DNA from: Candidatus Baltobacteraceae bacterium | GTDB taxonomy: Bacteria > Vulcanimicrobiota > Vulcanimicrobiia > Vulcanimicrobiales > Vulcanimicrobiaceae | NCBI GenBank assembly: GCA_036488875.1 | Contig: DASXGW010000004.1 | Coordinates: 496,001 to 560,000, forward strand | Length of the DNA: 64,000 nt | Reading direction: 5' to 3' | Shown here: positions 24,202 through 31,329 of the stretch, piece by piece | Numbering within the stretch: the first letter of the stretch is position 1 | How the letters are laid out: the number at the start of each line of letters is the position of its first letter | Program-made: the position numbers and the translations under genes | The notes under the pieces: generated by a model | Databases searched by the model: none | What the model saw: only the letters and a program-made list of their open reading frames with translations | Told to the model about the DNA's origin: nothing

Positions 24202-25007
24202 GCCGGTCGTCCGTGGTTGCGGCGCTCGTCGCCGTCGAGGTCGCCATCGTGGCGATCGCGCTCTACGCGATCGGCTTCGGCCGTCCGGGAGCGGCAATGG
24301 CCGGAATGCGGCACTACGACTTTGCCGGGAAACCGTTTCCGGCGCTGGCGGCGGGAACGGCTCCGCACGTTACGATCGACGATCCGCAATCGACCGTCGA
24401 GGTCAAAACGTCGAGCGACGGGATGGTGCACGTCACCGATCTCACCAATGTGCAAGGGTTGCGCTTCCCCGGCGATAGCGGGATTCCGCCATTGAGCGTC
24501 TCGCGCACCGCCGACGGCGTTGCGATTTCGCGGCCGCGTCACGAACGATTCTTCTTGATGGGCATGTCCGACGAACGCATCGAGGTCGACGTGCCGGAGG
24601 CGTCGCGTTTGGAGATCACGCACTCTGAAGGCGACGACGTTACGGGCGTTACCGGAGGCGTGTACGTCCGCTCGCAAGACGGTCACATCGGTCTCAACGA
24701 CGTTAAGGGCACGGTCGACGCGCACAGCGACGACGGATCGATTCGCACCCACGGGCTTGCGTTGACCGGTGACAATAGCATGTCGACCAACGACGGCAGG
24801 ATCGAGCTCGGATTCGCTCCGGGAGCCGATCTCAACGTCGAGGTTGGAACCGACGACGGACGCATTACCGTCGACGGAAACCGCGTCGGTCGCGACAGCG
24901 ACGACGACGCGGCACACTACACGATGCGTCTCGGGAACGGCAGCGCCAGTCTGCGCGCGACGTCACGGGATGGGTCGATCCACATTACCACGAACGGAGC
25001 GCTCTAG
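24198..25007 (+). CDS. membrane-anchored DUF4097 protein
   Basis: This 269-residue protein has an N-terminal helix (VVAALVAVEVAIVAIALYAIGFG) and then a long outside domain of short repeating strands: HVTIDDPQSTVEVKTSSDG, GVYVRSQDGHIGLNDVKGTVDAHSDDGSIRTHG, NDGRIELGF, TDDGRITVDGN, SRDGSIHITTNG. The recurring (S/T)xDGxI pattern is the DUF4097 beta-solenoid signature, as in LiaG/YvlB-type proteins of envelope-stress loci. It starts by a GTGA overlap from the 39-residue ORF and is followed after 4 bases by a membrane protein. It is divergent from the sigma/two-component array that ends in another DUF4097-like protein. Confidence 0.85.
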   Translation: MSRSSVVAALVAVEVAIVAIALYAIGFGRPGAAMAGMRHYDFAGKPFPALAAGTAPHVTIDDPQSTVEVKTSSDGMVHVTDLTNVQGLRFPGDSGIPPLSVSRTADGVAISRPRHERFFLMGMSDERIEVDVPEASRLEITHSEGDDVTGVTGGVYVRSQDGHIGLNDVKGTVDAHSDDGSIRTHGLALTGDNSMSTNDGRIELGFAPGADLNVEVGTDDGRITVDGNRVGRDSDDDAAHYTMRLGNGSASLRATSRDGSIHITTNGAL

Positions 25008-25011
25008 CGCC

Positions 25012-25617
25012 ATGGAACCAGAAATCGTCGTCCCAGTCGCATTTTTCTTCTTCGTCATCGGACTGCCCGTGACGTTAGCAATCGTTTCGCGCTACATGGC
25101 GCATCAGGAACGGATGGAATACATTCGCCGCGGCATGGTGCCGCCGCCGATGTCGCCCGATCCGCGCATGATGCGTAAAGCGATGAAGTTCGGAGCGTGG
25201 CCGCCCGGGCCGCCGCCGGCACCGGGGACGTTTGCCGCGCCGTATTACGATCCGAGTTACTACGCGCAACATCAACTGCGCCGCGGCATCCAAGTCGCGT
25301 TCATCGGATTGGCGCTGCTCATCGGCCTGTCGTTCATCGGCTATCACGGCGGAACGTACGTCTACGGCCCGTGGCTGCTCGGCGGTCTGATCCCGATGTT
25401 CGTCGGTATCGCGCAGATTATCGGCGCGGTGCTCAGCGGCGCCCAGCTCGGCAACGTCAGCGTGAGCGTCGGTCCGCAGCAGACGGTGCAAGGCGCGCAG
25501 CCGCCGCCGGCCGCGTCGGCTGGAAGCGTTCCGCCGTCGGGTCCGTATGCAGGCTGGCGTCCGGGACCAATCCCCGAGATCGAGAAACCGCCGAGCCCTC
25601 CCGATTACCGTCCGTAG
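25012..25617 (+). CDS. DUF6249-like membrane protein
   Basis: This 201-residue protein from ATG 25012 has a first membrane helix (VVPVAFFFFVIGLPVTLAIVSRYM) and a cytoplasmic HQERMEYIRRGMVPPPMSPD segment that resembles the ERxAxIExGM pattern of DUF6249. Two further helices follow near 90-140 (QVAFIGLALLIGLSFIGYHGG; YGPWLLGGLIPMFVGIAQIIGAVLSG), then a Pro-rich tail. The function is unknown. It is the last gene of the 39-residue ORF/DUF4097 set and is followed by a hairpin terminator. Confidence 0.8.
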   Translation: MEPEIVVPVAFFFFVIGLPVTLAIVSRYMAHQERMEYIRRGMVPPPMSPDPRMMRKAMKFGAWPPGPPPAPGTFAAPYYDPSYYAQHQLRRGIQVAFIGLALLIGLSFIGYHGGTYVYGPWLLGGLIPMFVGIAQIIGAVLSGAQLGNVSVSVGPQQTVQGAQPPPAASAGSVPPSGPYAGWRPGPIPEIEKPPSPPDYRP

Positions 25618-25651
25618 GACTCGGGGCAGTCGCGCCCTCGCCAAAGTAAAA

Positions 25652-25675
25652 GCCCGTCGGTTCAGGCCGACGGGC
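25652..25675. terminator. bidirectional hairpin terminator
   Basis: GCCCGTCGG - TTCAGG - CCGACGGGC gives a 9-bp perfect stem. The minus-strand side is followed by TTTTACTTT, a good U-tract; the plus-strand side only by TTATC. It can end both the 25012 gene and the small minus-strand gene at 25716. Confidence 0.85.
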
Positions 25676-25715
25676 TTATCTGCTGTTCAGAAGATGAAAA
25701 TTTAAGGAAGACGAT

Positions 25716-25856
25716 CTACCTGCAGGATACCAGTGCCATTGCCCATCCGGCGGTTGTGCGGGTCCTGACGAGATATCCGTCCGCAGTCCGGTCGTAAACC
25801 TGGTAGCCGGCTCGAAGGGCGTCGGCTAGCGACTTGAAGACGATAAGACCTGCCAT
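25716..25856 (-). CDS. 46-residue protein of unknown function
   Basis: This gene is too small for default gene finding but is one of the best-supported translation units here. It has ATG 25856 with a perfect ribosome site (AAAGGAGG, 8-base spacing), a sigma70-like promoter upstream (see 25889-25917) and a hairpin terminator with U-tract 40 bases after the stop. The product starts MAGLIVFKSLADALRAGYQV, continues with YDRTADGYLVRTRTTAGW and ends ALVSCR. The shape suggests a compact alpha/beta fold (strand, helix, strand, strand). It has no signal peptide or membrane helix, so it is cytosolic, and it stands alone between two operons. I recognise no named family. Confidence 0.8.
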   Translation of the reverse strand: MAGLIVFKSLADALRAGYQVYDRTADGYLVRTRTTAGWAMALVSCR

Positions 25857-25888
25857 CTGCGGACCCTCCTTTCCATTCTTTATTGCTC

Positions 25889-25917
25889 TCTATACCGTAT
25901 AACGGTTAAAGTCGCAA
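25889..25917 (-). promoter_or_regulatory. sigma70-type promoter of the 46-residue gene
   Basis: On the minus strand TTGCGA (25917-25912) is followed by a 17-base spacer and TATAGA (25894-25889). The start of transcription would be near 25882, giving a leader of about 25 bases that contains the GGAGG ribosome site. Confidence 0.65.
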
Positions 25918-25919
25918 GG

Positions 25920-25950
25920 TTGTGCAGCGAAATTCGCGGAGTTTTATAAA
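25920..25950 (+). promoter_or_regulatory. possible pyrK promoter
   Basis: TTGTGC (25920-25925), a 19-base spacer and TATAAA (25945-25950) would start transcription near 25957, 16 bases before the GTG at 25973. TATAAC at 25898-25903 is an alternative -10 for a longer leader. Confidence 0.4.
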
Positions 25951-25972
25951 AATTCGGCGAAAACGCGCGGCT

Positions 25973-26797
25973 GTGACGACTCTGGACCTGCCCTCGCGCG
26001 TGCACGCTACGCTGGTGACCGACCGGCGCGAACTCGCCCCCGGCGTGGTCTTACTCGAGCTTGACGCGCCGGAGTTAGCAGCCGCGACGCTGCCGGGGCA
26101 GTTCGTCATGGCGATTCCTCCCAGCGGCGAAGCCGCGGCGACGGCGCTGGGCGTTTACGAAGCGGAGATGCGGCGCGCGAGCCTGCTGTTTTTCATAACG
26201 GGAAAGCGCACGCGCGAACTCGCCGAGCTGCACGTCGGCGAGCGGCTCGACGTCCTAGGACCTTTGGGCAACGGTTTCGACCTGAGCGGTTCGCCGCGGC
26301 ACGTGGCGATCGTCGCCGGCGGCGTCGGCATCGCATCGGTGCTCTTACCGGCGCAAGCGCTGATTCGCGCGGGAGCGCGCGTGCAGCTGTTTTACGGCGC
26401 ACGCACCGCCGCGCTGCTCGTCGAGGCGCAGCGCTTTGCCGATGCCGGCTGCGAAGTCGCGCTATCGACCGACGACGGCACCGCAGGATATCACGGTTAC
26501 GTCACCGATTTGCTCGAGCGTTCGCGAAAGCACGACGTGGTCTTGGCCTGCGGTCCGTCGCCGATGCTGCGCGCGGTCGCGCGCGTTGCCGCCCAGATCG
26601 GCGTGCGCGCGCAGCTATCGCTGGAAGAAACGTTCGCATGCGGCGTCGGCGGCTGCTGGGGGTGCGTGGTACCGATCGTGCGCACGAGCGCACAGGCTCC
26701 GAGTTTTCCGCCCGCATCGGAAGGCGGCAGCGACGTCGTGAACGCGCGCATCTGCAAAGAAGGCCCGGTCTTTTGGAACGACGAGCTGAGATGGTAG
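25973..26797 (+). CDS. pyrK: dihydroorotate dehydrogenase electron transfer subunit
   Basis: This protein is about 274 residues from GTG 25973 (MTTLDLPSRVHATLVTDR); an earlier GTG at 25922 adds an atypical basic stretch. The FAD-binding barrel has ATLPGQFVMAIPP, the NAD part has VAGGVGIASVLLPAQAL and VLACGPSPMLRAVARVA, and the C-terminal iron-sulfur loop has FACGVGGCWGCVV plus a later cysteine in ARICKEG (C-x4-C-x2-C...C), the [2Fe-2S] ligands of PyrK. It lets the class 1B PyrD use NAD as electron acceptor. It overlaps pyrD by 7 bases and heads the pyrKDFE operon for the last steps of UMP synthesis. Confidence 0.93.
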   Translation: MTTLDLPSRVHATLVTDRRELAPGVVLLELDAPELAAATLPGQFVMAIPPSGEAAATALGVYEAEMRRASLLFFITGKRTRELAELHVGERLDVLGPLGNGFDLSGSPRHVAIVAGGVGIASVLLPAQALIRAGARVQLFYGARTAALLVEAQRFADAGCEVALSTDDGTAGYHGYVTDLLERSRKHDVVLACGPSPMLRAVARVAAQIGVRAQLSLEETFACGVGGCWGCVVPIVRTSAQAPSFPPASEGGSDVVNARICKEGPVFWNDELRW

Positions 26798-27753
26798 AGA
26801 CTCAACCGAGCTTAGCGATCAAGCTGGGCAAGCTCGAGCTGCCGTATCCGACCTTGATGGGCAGCGGCTGTTACGGATCGGGCGAAGAGTTCGCGCAGTT
26901 TACCGACTTGCGCAAAATCGGCGCCGTCGTGCTCAAGAGCGTGACGCGTCTGCCGCGCGTGGGCAATCCGACGCCGCGGCTGGTTCACACCCCGGCGGGC
27001 ATGCTCAATGCCATCGGCTTGCAGAATCCCGGTATCGATTGGTACCTCGAGCACGAGGTGCCGAAGTACGGGCGGCGTCCCTGGCGCGTGATCGGCAGCG
27101 TCGCGGGATTCTCCGTCGACGACTACGCCTACGTCTGCGAGCGCCTCGCCGCGCGCGACGAAATCGCGGCAATCGAACTGAACATTTCGTGTCCGAACGT
27201 GGCAAGCGAGGGCGAGACGTTTGCCTGCGATCCGAACTTGACGGCTAAAGTCGTGCGCACGTGCCGCGGGCTGACCGACAAAACGCTCATCGTCAAGCTG
27301 TCGCCCAACGTCACCGACATTACCGCGATCGCGTTCGAAGCCGAAGCCGCCGGTGCCGACGCGCTTGCCGTCATCAACACGGTGCGCGGCATGGCGATCG
27401 ACGTCGACACGTGGCATCCGCGTCTCGGAAACGTCACCGGCGGCTTATCGGGGCCGGCCATTCGGCCAATCGCCGTGCTGGCGGTCTACGAAGTCGCTCG
27501 CGTGGTCACCATTCCGATCGTCGGTCAAGGCGGCATCGAAACGACGCGCGACGCGCTCGAGTTCTTGCTCGCCGGCGCGACGGCAATCAGCATCGGCACG
27601 GCCAACTTTACCGATCCGCGCGTTCCCGAACGCATCGTCGAGGAGTTGCGCGAATATCTTTTGAACCGCAATCTGGCCTCGATCGGCGAGATCGTAGGCA
27701 AGGCAAACGTCGGTTTTGCCACCGCACACGAATACGAAGGAGACCAAGGATAA
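26791..27753 (+). CDS. pyrD: dihydroorotate dehydrogenase, class 1B catalytic subunit
   Basis: This 320-residue protein from ATG 26791 is a TIM-barrel flavoprotein. AIKLGKLELPYPTLMGSGCYGSGEE begins the FMN barrel, LNISCPNVASEGETF holds the catalytic cysteine used by class 1 enzymes, LIVKLSPNVTDIT and ALAVINTVRGMAID follow, and GGLSGPAIRPIAVLAVYEVA and GQGGIETTRDALEFLLAGATAISIGTANF are the phosphate-binding end. Together with PyrK it oxidises dihydroorotate to orotate with NAD. Its stop is followed by pyrF after 3 bases. Confidence 0.95.
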   Translation: MVETQPSLAIKLGKLELPYPTLMGSGCYGSGEEFAQFTDLRKIGAVVLKSVTRLPRVGNPTPRLVHTPAGMLNAIGLQNPGIDWYLEHEVPKYGRRPWRVIGSVAGFSVDDYAYVCERLAARDEIAAIELNISCPNVASEGETFACDPNLTAKVVRTCRGLTDKTLIVKLSPNVTDITAIAFEAEAAGADALAVINTVRGMAIDVDTWHPRLGNVTGGLSGPAIRPIAVLAVYEVARVVTIPIVGQGGIETTRDALEFLLAGATAISIGTANFTDPRVPERIVEELREYLLNRNLASIGEIVGKANVGFATAHEYEGDQG

Positions 27754-27756
27754 CCC

Positions 27757-28467
27757 GTGGCGCAACTCATCGTCGCACTTGACGTCGCCGGCGCCGACGA
27801 GGCCGAGCGCCTCATCGATCAGCTCTACGAACTCGACGTCATCGTGAAAATCGGCATCGAGGCGCTTTACGGCTATCCCGAGCGCATCTTCGCGTATTGC
27901 GAGGCGCGCGACGTTCGCACGTTCATCGACGCCAAGCTGCACGACATTCCGCGCACGGTCGAGGCCGCGATGCGCCAACTGGTTCGCCCGAACGCGCACA
28001 TCATCAACGTTCACGCGCTCGGCGGGTTGGAGATGATGCGGGCGGCCGTCGACGCCGCCAACGAGCGCGCGAGCGAGCTCGGCATCTCGGTGCCGCACGT
28101 TTTTGCGGTGACGATTCTCACCAGCATCGCTTCCGAAGATTTGCTGGAGCTGGGTCTGGGCGGCGGCCCGGGCGAAAACGCGACGCGTCTCGCGGCGCTC
28201 GCACGCGACGCCGGGTGTTCGGGCGTGGTCAGCAGCGCGCACGAAGTCCGCGATCTCAAAAGGTTCTTCGGCGACGATTTTCTCACGCTCACGCCGGGCA
28301 TTCGTCCGGCCGGAACGGCGCACGGCGACCAGAAGCGCGTGATGACGCCGGCGCAAGCGGTCGCTGCCGGCGCCGACTATCTCGTCGTCGGGCGGCCGAT
28401 CACGCAAGCCGAAGATCCGCTGGCCGCCGCGCGCGCCGTACTCGACGAAATGCACGCGCCCGTATGA
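27757..28467 (+). CDS. pyrF: orotidine 5'-phosphate decarboxylase
   Basis: This 236-residue protein starts at GTG 27757. The catalytic array reads FIDAKLHDIPRTVEAAMRQ (the D-x-K-x-x-D-I-P-x-T motif with the Asp-Lys-Asp charge relay), and the phosphate-gripping end reads LTPGIRPAGTAHGDQKRVMTPAQAVAAGADYLVVGRPIT. Length is normal for the short bacterial form. It converts OMP to UMP. It overlaps pyrE by 4 bases (ATGA). Confidence 0.95.
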   Translation: MAQLIVALDVAGADEAERLIDQLYELDVIVKIGIEALYGYPERIFAYCEARDVRTFIDAKLHDIPRTVEAAMRQLVRPNAHIINVHALGGLEMMRAAVDAANERASELGISVPHVFAVTILTSIASEDLLELGLGGGPGENATRLAALARDAGCSGVVSSAHEVRDLKRFFGDDFLTLTPGIRPAGTAHGDQKRVMTPAQAVAAGADYLVVGRPITQAEDPLAAARAVLDEMHAPV

Positions 28468-29033
28468 TGACCGCTACCGATTTGACGCAAGCCCTCGCCG
28501 AACGCGGCGCGCTGCTCGAAGGCCATTTTCGGCTGAGCTCGGGCCGTCACAGCAACCGGTTCGTCCAAAAGTTCCGCATTCTCGAGGAGCCCAAGCTCGT
28601 CGAGCCGATCGCGCGTTCCATCGCCGATGCGTTTCGTGCGACGCAGCCCACCGTCGTGGTGAGCGCCGCGGTCGGCGGCATCGTGCTCGGCTACGAAGTC
28701 GCGCGACAACTCGGTACCAAAGCGATCTTCATCGAGAAAGAGAAGGGCGCGCCGGCCTTGCGCCGCGGCTTTACGCTTGGCCCCGGCGACCGCGCGCTCG
28801 TCGTCGAAGACGTCGTTACCACCGGACTTTCCGTGCGCGAAGTCATGGACGTGGTGCGGCAAACCGGCGCGCACGTCGCCGGAGTTGGGATTATCGTCAT
28901 GCGCGCGCCGGCGGATTTCGGCGTGCCGACGCACGCGCTGCTGGATCTGCCGATCGTGTCGCACGATCCCGACGCGTGTCCGCAATGCGAAGCCGGCGAA
29001 CCGATCGACGATCCCGGATCGCGGCGCGCGTGA
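28464..29033 (+). CDS. pyrE: orotate phosphoribosyltransferase
   Basis: This 189-residue protein from ATG 28464 begins GALLEGHFRLSSGRHSNRFVQKF, the orotate/PRPP-binding front of PyrE. The PRPP loop is RALVVEDVVTTGLSVREV. The C-terminus carries CPQCEAGEPIDDPGSR, a CxxC pair common to the long-tailed PyrE subgroup. It makes OMP from orotate, feeding PyrF. It is the last pyr gene; an acetyltransferase follows by a GTGA overlap. No pyrB, pyrC or carAB is in the window. Confidence 0.93.
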   Translation: MMTATDLTQALAERGALLEGHFRLSSGRHSNRFVQKFRILEEPKLVEPIARSIADAFRATQPTVVVSAAVGGIVLGYEVARQLGTKAIFIEKEKGAPALRRGFTLGPGDRALVVEDVVTTGLSVREVMDVVRQTGAHVAGVGIIVMRAPADFGVPTHALLDLPIVSHDPDACPQCEAGEPIDDPGSRRA

Positions 29034-29491
29034 ACGTCGCCGTTCGGCCCGCAAACGCCGCCGACCGGCAGTTCATCGAGCGCCTTGCGGAGCGTACCGT
29101 CATGGACAGCGTCGCGGCATTTCGCCATCCGCAAGAGCTGATGGTCCATTTGGCGCTCACCCGGCTACTCGAAATCGTGGAAAATCAATCGCACGTAACG
29201 TTCGTGGCCGTCGCCGACGGCGTTCCGGCCGGGTTTCTCCTGTTGCTCGACGACCTGCCGGACGAGGTCACGTCGACACCCCAAGCATTCGTCGCCTACA
29301 TGGCCGTGGAACCCGGGCTGCAGGGCCGAGGCGTGGGCAAAGCGCTGCTCGACGCGGCCGAGAGTGAGGCAAAACGGCGCGGCCTGCCGTATATCTCCCT
29401 AATGGTGACCGAGGACAATACCGCGGCACGCCGGCTCTACGAGCGCGGCGGCTACGTCACGGAGCGCAGGCTGCTGTGCAAGCCTCTGTAA
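29030..29491 (+). CDS. GNAT family N-acetyltransferase
   Basis: This 153-residue protein from GTG 29030 overlaps the pyrE stop (GTGA). GNAT features: VNVAVRPANAADRQFIERL at the start, AFVAYMAVEPGLQGRGVGKALLDAAESEAKRRG (acetyl-CoA loop GLQGRGVGKALL), and YISLMVTEDNTAARRLYERGGYVTERR. This is the RimI-like arrangement, but no substrate can be named. It is probably a passenger of the pyr operon. Confidence 0.88.
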   Translation: MNVAVRPANAADRQFIERLAERTVMDSVAAFRHPQELMVHLALTRLLEIVENQSHVTFVAVADGVPAGFLLLLDDLPDEVTSTPQAFVAYMAVEPGLQGRGVGKALLDAAESEAKRRGLPYISLMVTEDNTAARRLYERGGYVTERRLLCKPL

Positions 29492-30603
29492 GCAGCTCGC
29501 TCGCGCGGCGCGTGGGCTGGATCGTTGCGGCGATCGTCGTCGCGTCACTAGCGTGGTGGCTTGCGGTGCGCATCCCCAAGACGATCGCGATCTTCGTTAT
29601 CGCCGCGTTTATCGCGTTCGGCGTCGGACCGATCGTCAACCGTCTCGAGAAGCGAATGCCCAAGCCGGTCGCGATCGGGATCGTCTTCCTGGGGCTGCTG
29701 GTGATCATCGCCTTGCTCATCGGCATCGTCGTGCCGTTGACCGTCGAGCAAATGCAAACGCTCGCGAGCAACTTACCCGGTTATGCGGCGACGTCCCAAG
29801 ACTGGGTGACGAACCTGGAACTCTCGATTCAGCAGCACTTCCCGCAGCTCAACCTTCCGACCGGCGGCATCAACGTTCAGAAGATCGGAAGCGGCCAGGC
29901 GACGGCAGTCGTGACGGGCCTCATTTCCGGCGTCGGCGCGATCGCGGTCAACACCGCCACCGGCTTCTTCGTGGCGTTTTCCGCGGTGATCTTATCGATA
30001 TTCTTCTTGCTCAACGACTCGCAAATCGCCGAAGGCTTTGCGACGATGTTCCCACCGAAGCGGCGCAACGACGCGCGCAGTCTGGCCGCGGAAGTCACGA
30101 CGCTCTTCGGCAGTTACATCTCGGGGCAAGTCACGGTCAGCGCGATCACCGGCTTGGTCATCGCGCTGATCACCACGATGTTCGGTTTTAAATTCTCACT
30201 CATCATCGGCATCGTCTCGGCGGTCGCGTATGCAATTCCGATCATCGGCATGCTCATCGCCCAGATCGTCGCCATTCCGCTGAGCATCCCGCAAGGGTGG
30301 GGCGTGGTCATCGGCGTTCAAGTCGTGATGTTCGTGATGGCGCGCATCAGCGACAACGTGCTCGTTCCCAAGATCATGGGCGAGTCGGTCGGGGTCTCGC
30401 CGATCGTCGCGTTCTTTGCGGTGTTCGCCGGCGGCGAACTCTTCGGCATTCCCGGGTTGATTCTGGGCATTCCGGTCGCCGCGCTGCTCAAGATTCTCTG
30501 GCGCTACTTCGTGGCGCCGTGGATACAATCGCAATATAAAGAACCGGAGCCGTTGCCCGCTCCGGCTCCGCCGCTACCGTTACCGCAAAAAGAAACGGTG
30601 TAA
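29476..30603 (+). CDS. AI-2E family transporter
   Basis: This 375-residue membrane protein (PF01594 type) has about eight helices with the family marks PKTIAIFVIAAFIAFGVGPIVNRLEKRMP, a long central loop, GSYISGQVTVSAITGLVIALI, YAIPIIGMLIAQIVAIPLSIPQGW and ISDNVLVPKIMGESVGVSPIVAFFAVFAGGELFGIPGLILGIPVAA. Members range from autoinducer-2 exporters to Na+/H+ antiporters, so the substrate is open. The C-terminus is a Pro-rich cytoplasmic tail. It starts 16 bases inside the acetyltransferase gene and its stop is one base from the opposite-strand racemase stop. Confidence 0.92.
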   Translation: MQASVSSSLARRVGWIVAAIVVASLAWWLAVRIPKTIAIFVIAAFIAFGVGPIVNRLEKRMPKPVAIGIVFLGLLVIIALLIGIVVPLTVEQMQTLASNLPGYAATSQDWVTNLELSIQQHFPQLNLPTGGINVQKIGSGQATAVVTGLISGVGAIAVNTATGFFVAFSAVILSIFFLLNDSQIAEGFATMFPPKRRNDARSLAAEVTTLFGSYISGQVTVSAITGLVIALITTMFGFKFSLIIGIVSAVAYAIPIIGMLIAQIVAIPLSIPQGWGVVIGVQVVMFVMARISDNVLVPKIMGESVGVSPIVAFFAVFAGGELFGIPGLILGIPVAALLKILWRYFVAPWIQSQYKEPEPLPAPAPPLPLPQKETV

Positions 30604-30604
30604 C

Positions 30605-31327
30605 TTACAGCGTAGCCGCCGTCGTTCCGACGGCGTGCCGCAGCGCCGCGCGCGCGAGGAGCCGGGTCGAGTCGAGCGTCGGCAGCGGCGCGTTGTCGTC
30701 GTTGACGATCAAGGGGATTTCCGTGCAGCCCAAGACGACCGCGTCGCAGGCGTCTTCATTTTTCATGCGGCCGATCGTGTGCTGAAAATAGACGACGGCT
30801 TCGGGTTTGAAGAGACCGTGCACGAGCTCGTCCATGATGATGCGGTGAATCTCTTGCCGTTCGGCGGCATTGGGGCGCACGAACGCGATGCCCCGCTTCG
30901 ACAGCACCGCCGGATACACGTCGCTCTCCACGAGGTACCGCGTCCCCGTTAACGCTAAGCGCGTGTATCCGAGTGCCGAAGCTTCGGCGGCGACGACTTC
31001 GCCGATATGCAGCCACGGCAGCGGCGAACGCGGCGCGACGTAGCCGAACGCGCGATGAATCGTGTTGTCGGGGCAGATCAGAAAGTCGGCGCCCGCCTTT
31101 GCCAGCTTCTCCGACGATGCGAGCATGATCTCGGCGACGCCGCGCCAGTCGTCGCGGTCGATTCGCGACACGTACTCGGAAAACGGCGCCGAGTGCATCG
31201 AGATCTCCGGATGATCGTAAACGCGCGAAAACTGCTCGCCCTCTTCGCAGATCGTGCGATAGCAGAGCGACGCGCCTTCGGCCGAACAGGCGACGATGCC
31301 AATATGCAGCGGCTTTACTTGTGCCAC
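30605..31327 (-). CDS. aspartate/glutamate racemase family protein
   Basis: This 240-residue protein from GTG 31327 starts two bases after the argS stop. It is a two-domain PLP-independent racemase with both catalytic cysteines: Cys85 in FLICPDNTIHRAFG and Cys201 in VVLGCTEIPLIV. The opening HIGIVACSAEGASLCYRTI fits the aspartate racemase branch. It may make D-Asp or D-Glu for peptidoglycan or interconvert a related acid. Coding beyond 31327 in the same frame lies inside argS and is a shadow. Confidence 0.9.
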   Translation of the reverse strand: MAQVKPLHIGIVACSAEGASLCYRTICEEGEQFSRVYDHPEISMHSAPFSEYVSRIDRDDWRGVAEIMLASSEKLAKAGADFLICPDNTIHRAFGYVAPRSPLPWLHIGEVVAAEASALGYTRLALTGTRYLVESDVYPAVLSKRGIAFVRPNAAERQEIHRIIMDELVHGLFKPEAVVYFQHTIGRMKNEDACDAVVLGCTEIPLIVNDDNAPLPTLDSTRLLARAALRHAVGTTAATL

Positions 31328-31329
31328 GA

